DNA of 14,561 nucleotides from an uncultured Alphaproteobacteria bacterium (GCA_947629595.1 CANREI010000021.1:1-14561); one strand, 5' to 3'. Counted from the stretch's first letter, positions 1 to 6,390 are shown. Translations and numbers: made by a program. The notes: generated from the sequence alone by a model not told the origin.

Positions 1-13
1 TTTATGTAAGTGA
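1..13 (+). CDS. 3' end of a pilin-like paralog (partial)
   Basis: Only the last three codons (Leu-Cys-Lys) and a TGA stop are visible. They are called because the first 20 bases of the window match the 3' end of the complete pilin-like gene at 2130-2149 with three mismatches, running from the Leu-Cys-Lys codons through the stop and into the 3' flank. The partial gene at the right edge also ends in Cys-Lys. The simplest reading is that a tandem paralog of the gene at 372-2141 ends here. The rest of the gene is outside the window, so its length and N-terminus are unknown. Confidence 0.6.
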
Positions 14-73
14 GGTCAGTTTTTGAGAGAACGCTATCACCATTTTCATGTTCCGCTCTTGAAACCCAATTCA

Positions 74-122
74 GCGGGATACCTCTCCTCTCTTTTCAGC
101 ACACCGTGCCGGTACTTCCCGC
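74..122. repeat. Structured inverted repeat in 3' flank of upstream paralog
   Basis: GCGGGA (74-79) pairs with TCCCGC (117-122). TACC (80-83) pairs with GGTA (111-114) across a two-base bulge, giving a ten-pair helix. Inside it a small hairpin GCAC/GTGC (99-102/106-109) with an ACC loop is separated from the helix by a pyrimidine tract. There is no U-run after it, so it is not a classic terminator. It could be a structured 3' UTR or an RNA element; the function is unknown. Confidence 0.45.
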
Positions 123-237
123 CGAAAATTAAGAAAATGGCAGGAAAGATATGCTTTTTTTAAGAGCAGTAGCACCAATTAAACGTACGATTTTTGCAAC
201 ACTTTTTTTAAAATTTTAAAAAAATTTTTATTTTGGC

Positions 238-304
238 CCAAAATCATTGATTTTTCGACTGTTTTTGAGTGCTTGATTTTGGCATTTTGAAGGCAATTTT
301 TGCC
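238..304. repeat. Nested hairpins inside the MITE-like element
   Basis: CCAAAATCA (238-246) is the reverse complement of TGATTTTGG (274-282), a 9-bp stem with a 27-base loop. GGCAA (292-296) and TTGCC (300-304) form a second 5-bp hairpin with a TTT loop. A short mirror stem TTTTGG/CCAAAA around C237 overlaps the first. Together they make most of the element's right half self-complementary. Confidence 0.5.
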
Positions 305-316
305 CCCGAATCCGCG

Positions 317-345
317 TTGCATTAAAGGTACGTTTAATTTATGCT
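317..345 (+). promoter_or_regulatory. Candidate sigma-70 promoter of the pilin-like gene
   Basis: TTGCAT (317-322) and TATGCT (340-345) are separated by 17 bases and lie 27 bases upstream of the ATG at 372. Each hexamer matches four of six consensus bases. The whole promoter falls within the right inverted-repeat arm, with the perfect 12-base core in the spacer. That placement would suit an operator or an element-borne promoter. It is moderately supported because the region is AT-rich. Confidence 0.35.
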
Positions 346-371
346 GTTTCTATCAGCAACGGGAGTAAAAA

Positions 372-2141
372 ATGACGAAATATGCAAGAAAAAATCAGTT
401 AAAACAGGCAGAAATGCAAGGAAATAAAGCAAAAATCGTGCAAAGGGAAACGGAGAGTCGGAAAATGACAAGAAAATCAAAAAAACAAATTCAAGATCAA
501 TCACAAGCGGGATATATGCAAAATAATGAACCGCAAATTGCAGACGGGGAAGCGGAAAGAAAAAAAATACAAATTCGGCAAGATAGAATCATTGAAAATC
601 AATCACAAAACGAGGAAATGATGATTAAAAATACACAGAACAAAAAAGAAAGCTCAAAAAATGAATCAATGCTTTCAATTTACAAGAAAAATATCATTGA
701 AACACACTCACAAAGCGGCCGGTCAATGGTTGAAATGCTGGGGGTGCTGGCCGTTATTGCCGTGCTGTCAATCGGTGGGATTGTGGGATATAAATTGGCA
801 ATGAATCATTATCAGGCGTCACAAATTGCCCATGAAATGAATATGATGCGCACCGATGCACAAATAAAAATTGCACAAGGCACGGAAAAATTAACCCTCG
901 GCAGCCCTTACGATGAGAATAAAATCAATTTTAACGGTTACGATACCGCTTTCGGATGCAAATATGTTGATGAAAATGATATTATTTCCGAAGAAACCGT
1001 TTCATGCCAAATTGCAAACGCTTATTATATTGAATTACCCAAAATTCCGGACGGCGTATGTCAACCGCTTATACGTCTCATTAACGGCATGGATAATTTA
1101 ATTGCTTTTTCTGTAAACGATTCGGAATATGAGGAAGGGGGTACTTGTCAAGAGGGAGAGAATGATTTATATGCCGTATTTTCGGGAGAAACCGTATCAG
1201 ATTTAACACATTGTGAAAGAGATGACGATTGTAAAGAATTGGAAAGCACACCGATTTGTGATTTGTCACGGCATGTGTGCGTGGAATGCACGGAAGAAAA
1301 AGGGTGTGAGGGCGAATCGGAATATTGTGAAAATAATGTTTGTAAAACGTGTGCAAGCGGTGTGTGGAACGGAACAAGTTGCGTGGAATGCATAGAGAAT
1401 GGCGATTGTGAAAATCCGACACCATATTGTAATCCCACAACAAACACGTGCGCTCCGTGTGAAAATGATTCGCAGTGCGATACGGCTCAAAACGAACATT
1501 GCAAAACTTCCACGGGTGAATGTGTGGTGTGCGATGAAAATACAGAAATTTGGGATGAAGTTTTAAAAGAATGTCGTTTGGCAAAATCGTGCGAGGAATT
1601 GGAGTGCGATACAGATGAATTTTGCTTGAGCAGTGGATGTAGGAATTGTAGAGGCGAGGACGCAAAGTCAATTACAATGACGGAAGAAGAAAGTTGTAAA
1701 AATGGTAAATATGAATGCGTTAAGATATCAGAATATCAAGCCCCTAATTACGACTCGACCAGTCCATATGTTATGTCAAATATGATAATGAATTGGTGGA
1801 GTACCGAGCGGTTTTGTGCGGCATTACCGGGAAGTAAACACATGGTAGAAATTAAAGATTTGAAATGTAATGATCAAAGTATAGGGGGAACGAAAAATGG
1901 TTATTGTTATGCCGATAGCAATAAGAGTAATGTAAGCGATACAATTCGAGCGCTAAGGAAAGCTGAAAATGGAAAAGAGGATCAAGGGATCAATTGGTAT
2001 TGGCTGAAAGATCAATACAGCACAAGCTCAACCACAGATAATAATTCCTGCGGAGCGTATCATGTGGATCTCAATAATGTCGGTGTAAGCTACGATTCTC
2101 GCAATGGCGGCCATGGTCACGCTCATGCTTTATGTAAGTAA
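372..2141 (+). CDS. Prepilin-like, cysteine-rich surface protein
   Basis: The 589-residue product has four parts. Residues 1-115 are hydrophilic and rich in K, Q, E and N. Residues 116-140 form a type IV prepilin-like signal: Gly116, then Arg-Ser-Met-Val-Glu with Glu at +5, then a hydrophobic helix. Prepilin peptidase would be expected to cut after Gly116. Residues 280-430 are a cysteine-rich array of short C-x(5-8)-C units, probably disulfide-bonded outside the cytoplasm. Residues 430-589 are a C-terminal domain ending HALCK, related to the partial protein at 14064-14561. The start is supported by GGGAG six bases upstream. Met100 would give a conventional 17-residue leader but has only a weak ribosome site. 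A pseudopilin or pilus-tip adhesin role is inference; no assembly genes lie in the window. Arg at +1 instead of Phe is unusual for classical pilins. Confidence 0.85.
   Translation: MTKYARKNQLKQAEMQGNKAKIVQRETESRKMTRKSKKQIQDQSQAGYMQNNEPQIADGEAERKKIQIRQDRIIENQSQNEEMMIKNTQNKKESSKNESMLSIYKKNIIETHSQSGRSMVEMLGVLAVIAVLSIGGIVGYKLAMNHYQASQIAHEMNMMRTDAQIKIAQGTEKLTLGSPYDENKINFNGYDTAFGCKYVDENDIISEETVSCQIANAYYIELPKIPDGVCQPLIRLINGMDNLIAFSVNDSEYEEGGTCQEGENDLYAVFSGETVSDLTHCERDDDCKELESTPICDLSRHVCVECTEEKGCEGESEYCENNVCKTCASGVWNGTSCVECIENGDCENPTPYCNPTTNTCAPCENDSQCDTAQNEHCKTSTGECVVCDENTEIWDEVLKECRLAKSCEELECDTDEFCLSSGCRNCRGEDAKSITMTEEESCKNGKYECVKISEYQAPNYDSTSPYVMSNMIMNWWSTERFCAALPGSKHMVEIKDLKCNDQSIGGTKNGYCYADSNKSNVSDTIRALRKAENGKEDQGINWYWLKDQYSTSSTTDNNSCGAYHVDLNNVGVSYDSRNGGHGHAHALCK
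489..717 (+). repeat. Three degenerate leader-like repeats (102/105-bp period)
   Basis: Three in-frame segments begin at 489, 591 and 696. Each is about 22 bases and reads roughly ATTGAAAATCAATCACAAA. They encode I-Q-D-Q-S-Q-A-G, I-E-N-Q-S-Q-N-E and I-E-T-H-S-Q-S-G. The last copy is the real sequence just before the prepilin cleavage site. The spacing of 102 and 105 bases suggests that the long N-terminal extension grew by tandem duplication of the leader region, followed by divergence. Confidence 0.5.
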
Positions 2142-2144
2142 GGC

Positions 2145-2166
2145 CAGCTTTAAAGGCTGATTTTTT
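2145..2166 (+). terminator. Short terminator hairpin after the pilin-like gene
   Basis: CAGC (2145-2148) pairs with GCTG (2156-2159), extended by one wobble and one A-T pair around a three-base loop. Six T residues (2161-2166) begin two bases after the stem. It lies three bases after the stop codon. The stem is short, so it may be weak. Confidence 0.45.
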
Positions 2167-2219
2167 AGGGGGACGTCACAATTGCGATATCCCATATCCG
2201 CCGATGGGGGAAAAGGAGA

Positions 2220-2249
2220 GTGTGTTGCACAAAAAAACACACAGTTTTT
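2220..2249 (+). terminator. Second terminator-like hairpin
   Basis: GTGTGTT (2220-2226) pairs perfectly with AACACAC (2236-2242) around a nine-base loop, followed by a T-run at 2245-2249. It sits between the pilin-like gene and the convergent ctrA, so it may be the main stop for plus-strand transcription. On the minus strand the hairpin is followed by a pyrimidine tract ending in TTTT, a weaker signal for ctrA. Confidence 0.5.
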
Positions 2250-2354
2250 ATTGACAGTAACATTTTATAAATTATTTTTTACCGTAAGAAATACACCACA
2301 AACACTCTTATACAAAATGTTTTATGAGAAATCATTTATTTTAAAAAAGGAAAT

Positions 2355-3053
2355 TTATTTTTCGGTTGTTTCCGTTACCGGTAAATCTTTTAAAATATAG
2401 CCGCGACCCCAAACGGTTTGAATATATTCTTCGGATGGTGCCAATTTTTCAATTTTTCGCCGAATTTTACACAAGAACACATCAATGATTTTCATTTCCG
2501 GTTCGTCCATACCGCCATATAAATGATTTAAAAACTGCTCTTTGTTAATGGTTGTTCCTTTGCGTAACGCCAGTAACTCAAATAAGGCATATTCTTTGCC
2601 GGTTAAGTTTAAAACTTTACCGTTAACGGTGACAATTTTGGAATTCAGGTTAATTTCCATACCGCCGGTACGCACTATGGCATCGGCATGTCCTTTGGCA
2701 CGACGCACAATGGCATTAACCCGCGCCACGAGTTCCGTTCTGTCAAACGGCTTGGTTAAGTAATCATCGGCCCCGCACCCGAAACCCTTTACTTTTTTAT
2801 CGGGTGCCGTTAAGCCGGATAAAATAAGCACCGGCGTATCGATATGCGCGTTACGCAACCTTCTTAAAACTTCATATCCTTCCATATCCGGCAATAATAA
2901 ATCGAGAATAATAATATCATATTCATAAAGTTTGGCAACTTGCAACCCGTCTTCTCCCAAATAAGACGTGTCAACGACCATATTTTCTTTTTTCAAAATC
3001 AGAGAAATGTTTTGACTGACGGTTTTATCGTCCTCAATTAACAATACACGCAT
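2355..3053 (-). CDS. ctrA: Cell-cycle response regulator CtrA
   Basis: The 232-residue protein is an OmpR-type response regulator. A receiver domain (1-115) carries Glu7, Asp8, Asp9, phospho-acceptor Asp51, Ser79 and Lys101. A winged-helix DNA-binding domain follows (about 125-225). The DNA-binding half is very close to Caulobacter CtrA as I remember it, including LTGKEY, LRKGTT, NHLYGGMDEPE and WGRGY, and Asp51 is at the same position. CtrA controls cell-cycle, motility and surface-structure genes in Alphaproteobacteria. The start is supported by AAGGAGG (3061-3067 on the minus strand) seven bases upstream. The C-terminus ends TETTEK and lacks the Ala-Ala ClpXP degron of Caulobacter CtrA, so proteolytic control may differ. 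A perfect CtrA box upstream suggests autoregulation. Confidence 0.95.
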   Translation of the reverse strand: MRVLLIEDDKTVSQNISLILKKENMVVDTSYLGEDGLQVAKLYEYDIIILDLLLPDMEGYEVLRRLRNAHIDTPVLILSGLTAPDKKVKGFGCGADDYLTKPFDRTELVARVNAIVRRAKGHADAIVRTGGMEINLNSKIVTVNGKVLNLTGKEYALFELLALRKGTTINKEQFLNHLYGGMDEPEMKIIDVFLCKIRRKIEKLAPSEEYIQTVWGRGYILKDLPVTETTEK

Positions 3054-3084
3054 GGGACTGCCTCCTTAAAAAATGGTTTGATAA

Positions 3085-3099
3085 TTAACTTTATGTTAA
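3085..3099 (-). promoter_or_regulatory. CtrA binding box TTAA-N7-TTAA upstream of ctrA
   Basis: TTAA (3085-3088) and TTAA (3096-3099) are separated by exactly seven bases, the consensus of the CtrA recognition site. The box lies 32-46 bases upstream of the ctrA start codon, where it would overlap or adjoin the core promoter. It fits direct autoregulation as known in Caulobacter. The AT-richness of the region makes a chance match possible: I estimate roughly 0.1 expected in an intergenic region of this size and composition. Confidence 0.55.
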
Positions 3100-3192
3100 T
3101 TTTTATTTTTTTGCAAGCATAACTTTTCATAAAACGAAAAAAAATGATATTTTTTTCCGAATTTACCGTTTAATAAGACATTTATATGCGAG

Positions 3193-3217
3193 AGTCTGCC
3201 TCGTTTTCAGACTTTTT
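3193..3217 (+). terminator. Terminator-like hairpin in the kinase leader
   Basis: AGTCTG (3193-3198) pairs with CAGACT (3208-3213) around a nine-base loop, and a run of five T (3213-3217) follows. It stands 33 bases before the histidine kinase start, with no gene upstream on this strand. It could be an attenuator in the kinase leader or the end of a short transcript from the divergent promoter region. Confidence 0.35.
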
Positions 3218-3249
3218 AACAACTATTTTAAAAAAAAGGACGGTACAAG

Positions 3250-5022
3250 ATGAAACAAAAGAAAAACCGACTCGGATTCCATCACTGTTGGCGACAAATG
3301 CCTTGTTGCAGAGCATTTAATCAAATGAATGTCGGGGTTGTTTTCACGTTAAACGGGGCTGTTGAGTTTGTCAATCAACAAATGTGTCTGTATTTAAAAA
3401 AATCAACAAGACAACTTTACGGAAAAAGCTGGAAATATGTTTTTCGCGGAAATAATCCGTTGATTCGGTCGCTTTTACGGGCGGAAGAAGCTTTAAAAGA
3501 ATCGGATTGCTGTTGCTATTTCACACAAAAAGCCGTTTTTCCGCTCTGTGCCGACAGACGCGTGTTTCGCATAATGATTTATTGGATTCATCCGCAAAAT
3601 AAAAAAGCGGGAATTTGTTGGGTGTTTCAGGATATAACCGATTTTATTTCTCAAAAACAATTAAGCTGCTATGAAAAAACATCGATACGGGTTTTTGAAT
3701 TGTTACGCAAATCGGACGGCCTTTTTGATGAACGACAACTTTTCTATCGATTAACAAAAGAAATTATGACACAATATCCTTTTCGGGCAGCTTGCTTTTT
3801 CTCTTTTGAAAACAAATGTCCTCAAATTGCTTTTTCGTTCGATGAAACCGTGGCAAAAGCATATCAGACCTGTTTGTCAAAAGAAGCGTGTTTTCAGCAA
3901 TCAATTGTTTATAAGGCCATGAAAACGCGTCGGATTATTTGTTGTCGCGATGTATCGTCGCATCCGTTTTATCAAGAATATTTGAAATCAACCGAGATGA
4001 ATCAATTTGCGGCGGCTTGTGCTTTTCCCGTGATAATTCACCGAAATCTTCAAGGAGTTCTTTGTTTTTACGGAATAAATTCTGATGTTTTCGATTATGT
4101 TCTTATTTCTCATTTAAAACAATTGATTCGCGCGGTTTGTTTATATGTCGGTGAAATGCGTTTACGCAAAAAACAACAACAGTCGCTTTCTTCTTTGCAA
4201 CAACGGTTGGAAAATCAAGTGAAAGCGTTGGAAAAAAATAAAACGTTAATGCAAAAACAAATGCGCGAGTCCAATAAAATCGTGGCCGATTTAATGGTGG
4301 CGCGGCATCAGGCGGCTTTGGGCGAACAAACACAAATGAATTTTTTGGCCAATGTCAGCCATGAATTAAGAACGCCGTTGAATGCCGTTTTGGGGTTTGC
4401 ACAAATTTTGGCTTCCGAAACATTCGGCCCGCTGGGACAACCGGTTTATAAAGAATATGCTTCTTTTATTCAAAAAAGCGCTTTTCATTTATTGGGGTTA
4501 ATTAACGATATTTTAGATGTCTCGCGAATTGAAGCGGGAAAAGTTGTTTTAAATGAAACGACGGTGGATTTAAAAAAAAGTTTAAGAGAAGCTTTGGATT
4601 TAATTTCACAATATCCCGAAGCGGCATTTCGTCAAATAACGCTGCATTTTCAAGGAACCGTCAAACTTTGGGCCGATGAACGGGCTTTGCGCCAGATTTT
4701 TCTGAATATTCTTTCCAATGCCGTGAAATTTACACGAAACGGCGGAAAAATTGATATATTCGTTTCACGACTTCCCAACGGAATTCAACTTGTTTTTCAA
4801 GATAACGGTATCGGAATTGCCGCGGATAAAATTCAATTTTTGTTTAAACCGTTTACCCAAATTGAAAATATTTTCACCCGTTCTCACGCCGGATCAGGAT
4901 TAGGACTTGTATTAATTAAAAAAATGGTTATACTACATCAAGGAACGGTTCGTTTGGAAAGTGAAGAAGGTCAAGGAACGAAAGTTATCATTTGCTTTCC
5001 CGAAAGCCGAATAATAACTTGA
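3250..5022 (+). CDS. Cytoplasmic PAS-GAF histidine kinase, PleC/DivJ/PdhS-like
   Basis: This 590-residue sensor kinase has no membrane segment. A PAS-like domain spans about 25-132, a GAF-like region about 145-300 and a coiled coil about 300-360. A HisKA domain has the phospho-acceptor His371 in SHELRTPLN. The HATPase domain shows the N-box (486-490), DNGIG (518-522), an F-box near 532-535 and GSGLGL (548-553). The HisKA segment with FGPLG and the ILDVSRIEAGK helix resembles the PleC/DivJ/PdhS kinases that control DivK and so CtrA activity. Placement opposite ctrA supports a link, but the partner is inferred. No receiver domain is fused. The sensory half is unusually cysteine-rich (CC at 19-20, CCC at 87-89, CC at 231-232), which might indicate redox or metal sensing. 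AAGGA nine bases upstream supports the start. Confidence 0.88.
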   Translation: MKQKKNRLGFHHCWRQMPCCRAFNQMNVGVVFTLNGAVEFVNQQMCLYLKKSTRQLYGKSWKYVFRGNNPLIRSLLRAEEALKESDCCCYFTQKAVFPLCADRRVFRIMIYWIHPQNKKAGICWVFQDITDFISQKQLSCYEKTSIRVFELLRKSDGLFDERQLFYRLTKEIMTQYPFRAACFFSFENKCPQIAFSFDETVAKAYQTCLSKEACFQQSIVYKAMKTRRIICCRDVSSHPFYQEYLKSTEMNQFAAACAFPVIIHRNLQGVLCFYGINSDVFDYVLISHLKQLIRAVCLYVGEMRLRKKQQQSLSSLQQRLENQVKALEKNKTLMQKQMRESNKIVADLMVARHQAALGEQTQMNFLANVSHELRTPLNAVLGFAQILASETFGPLGQPVYKEYASFIQKSAFHLLGLINDILDVSRIEAGKVVLNETTVDLKKSLREALDLISQYPEAAFRQITLHFQGTVKLWADERALRQIFLNILSNAVKFTRNGGKIDIFVSRLPNGIQLVFQDNGIGIAADKIQFLFKPFTQIENIFTRSHAGSGLGLVLIKKMVILHQGTVRLESEEGQGTKVIICFPESRIIT

Positions 5023-5034
5023 AAGGGGTAAATC

Positions 5035-6312
5035 ATGAGAAAAATATTGATTTGTTTTTTGGCAATTATCGTTTGTTTAACGGCTTGTACGGCCGATGCC
5101 GCCAAAACGGCTCAAAAAGAAAAACGCTTTAAAGCGGCACCGACAAAACAGGCCGTTTTGGAAGAAGAACAAACGAATAACCGTAAAAAAATCAGTAAAA
5201 AAACGGCACTCGGATGCGGACAGGATCACCCGATTCGGGTTGCGGGCTTTGTTACAAACGCTCCTTTCGGATGGGTAAACGTGATTCCGCCCCAAGGATC
5301 GAAACCGGCGCAATATGTAAACGGCGGTTTTTCTTACGATTTGTTTGAGCAGATTGTGAAAGATGCGGGGTTAAATATTCAAAATGTCGGCTATACGTCT
5401 TATCAGGAGGCTATGAAAGATTTACGGCGCGGGAAAATAGATGTGGTGGCCGGTGCTTATTTTGATAAGCGTATATTGGGTACCGGCGTTAATTTAATGT
5501 TTCCGAGTTATTTCAGCAATCCGATTGTGCCGGTGTTTTTAAAAGGGAAGGAAAAAGAAGTCAACTCATGGAATGACTTAAAAGGTTTGAAAGGTATTGT
5601 TCGGCAGGAAGAAAACATTTATTCGCTGGTATTTAATCAACTGCCGAAAGATATTGAAATAAAACAAATCAGCGGTTCTAAAAAAGCTTTTACGATGTTG
5701 CTGAACGGGGAAGCGGATTACATTATCACCAGTTTATATGCCGGGGAAGCGGAAATTCGGCGGTATAAATTGGTTGATGATGTTTATTTTTCACCCAAAG
5801 CGTTGGTTTCGGCAGAATTATTTTTTGTCTTTTCATCTCACAGTGATTGTCCGGCAATTAAGAAAAAATTAGAGCCGATTTTAAGAAAATTAAAAGAAAA
5901 TGATGAGGCGTATCGAAAGGCATTTATTGAATATATTGACGAATGGGGCTTACGTTTTAAGGATTCCAAAGGTTTGAAACAAGAATTATATGAAGCCCGA
6001 CAAAATGCGCCGACAGTTTCCGATGTGTCGGATAAATCGGAAAATACCATTGCTTCCGATGTGTCTGATATTGCATCTGATTCTTCCGATACGCAATCCG
6101 ATTCAACAGAAACGAATGAAGAATCGACACCGGATTCGGCAAAGCCGGATTCGGATCATCCGACGGGCGAATCAGCGCCGGAACAATCACCGCAATCTTC
6201 GGATAAAACCGATCAAACATCCGTTCAAAAACCCGCTGTTTCAGTTGAAAAAGCAACCGATTCAAAGCCCAATCGCCCATTGACGGCGGCCGAAAGAATT
6301 CGTAATTTATAA
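5035..6312 (+). CDS. Solute-binding-protein-like lipoprotein with acidic disordered tail
   Basis: The 425-residue protein starts with a lipoprotein signal peptide (lipobox LTAC, lipidated Cys18). A charged linker follows, then a family-3 extracellular solute-binding domain at about 66-310. That domain has features of amino-acid binding proteins: GGFSYDLFEQIVKDAG, a DLRRGKIDVVAG segment, and a closing helix near 285-305. Residues 325-425 are low-complexity, rich in Ser, Asp, Thr, Glu and Pro, with repeated SDVSD units, and probably disordered. No ABC permease or ATPase for such a substrate is adjacent, so it may be a sensor or scaffold protein rather than a transporter subunit. Its ribosome site AAGGGG overlaps the kinase stop, which implies co-transcription with the kinase. 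The ligand is not predictable. Confidence 0.8.
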   Translation: MRKILICFLAIIVCLTACTADAAKTAQKEKRFKAAPTKQAVLEEEQTNNRKKISKKTALGCGQDHPIRVAGFVTNAPFGWVNVIPPQGSKPAQYVNGGFSYDLFEQIVKDAGLNIQNVGYTSYQEAMKDLRRGKIDVVAGAYFDKRILGTGVNLMFPSYFSNPIVPVFLKGKEKEVNSWNDLKGLKGIVRQEENIYSLVFNQLPKDIEIKQISGSKKAFTMLLNGEADYIITSLYAGEAEIRRYKLVDDVYFSPKALVSAELFFVFSSHSDCPAIKKKLEPILRKLKENDEAYRKAFIEYIDEWGLRFKDSKGLKQELYEARQNAPTVSDVSDKSENTIASDVSDIASDSSDTQSDSTETNEESTPDSAKPDSDHPTGESAPEQSPQSSDKTDQTSVQKPAVSVEKATDSKPNRPLTAAERIRNL

Positions 6313-6339
6313 TTGTTTGGGTCAAGGTGTTTTTTTTCG

Positions 6340-6368
6340 TTGACAAAAGACGGTTTTTGCCGAATACT
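6340..6368 (+). promoter_or_regulatory. Candidate promoter for the MORN-repeat/Mla operon
   Basis: TTGACA (6340-6345) is a perfect -35 hexamer. AATACT (6363-6368) follows after 17 bases and matches four of six -10 positions. It lies in the 78-base gap before the MORN-repeat gene, 22 bases from its ATG, and could separate this operon from the kinase and lipoprotein genes. Confidence 0.5.
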
Positions 6369-6390
6369 GGAAAACAGACAAAGGAGAGAT

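Larger units (their letters stand above)
171..345. mobile_element. MITE-like element with 30-bp imperfect inverted repeats
   Basis: The left arm (171-200) and the reverse complement of the right arm (316-345) match at 24 of 30 positions. The matches comprise AGCA at the outer end, a perfect 12-base core (177-188 against 328-339, AATTAAACGTAC), and GCAAC at the inner end. The 115-bp interior is AT-rich and non-coding and contains further nested hairpins. This layout resembles a miniature inverted-repeat transposable element. A flanking target duplication is not clear: only a dinucleotide GT lies on both sides (169-170 and 346-347). Alternatives are recombinase sites around an invertible segment, or paired operators for a repressor of the gene at 372. 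Confidence 0.45.
14..371. other. 358-bp intergenic region between two pilin-like genes
   Basis: No coding region is supported here. It holds a compact GC-rich stem structure (74-122), a 175-bp element bounded by imperfect 30-bp inverted repeats (171-345), smaller nested inverted repeats, a candidate promoter (317-345) and the ribosome binding site GGGAG (361-365) of the next gene. The interior from about 190 to 300 is extremely AT-rich with long A and T runs. I see no convincing terminator for the upstream paralog. Confidence 0.7.

Noticed and set aside
1081..1671. Long minus-strand open frames over the cysteine-rich part of the pilin-like gene
   Set aside because: They are antisense to a well-supported gene, have no ribosome site, and their His/Cys-rich composition simply mirrors the cysteine-codon repeats on the plus strand.
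2040..2141. Possible diversity-generating retroelement variable region at the C-terminus of the pilin-like protein
   Set aside because: Many codons end in T or C and the C-terminus differs between paralogs, which would fit adenine mutagenesis. However, there is no reverse transcriptase and no template repeat in the window, and the codon pattern follows from the residues used.
2182..2400. 72-codon plus-strand open frame between the pilin-like gene and ctrA
   Set aside because: It runs through a terminator hairpin, overlaps the end of ctrA, has no ribosome site and encodes no recognisable sequence.
3216..3231. Second CtrA box before the kinase
   Set aside because: The spacer between the two TTAA halves is eight bases rather than seven. 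The same near-miss occurs at 322-337, as expected by chance in AT-rich DNA.
5990..6346. Overlapping frames on both strands in the tail of the solute-binding lipoprotein
   Set aside because: They are low-complexity shadows of the Ser/Asp-rich coding repeat and have no start signals.
6313..6390. N-terminal extension of the MORN-repeat protein from 6313
   Set aside because: It has no ribosome site, would begin immediately after the previous stop and upstream of the candidate promoter, and would bury the signal-anchor inside the protein.
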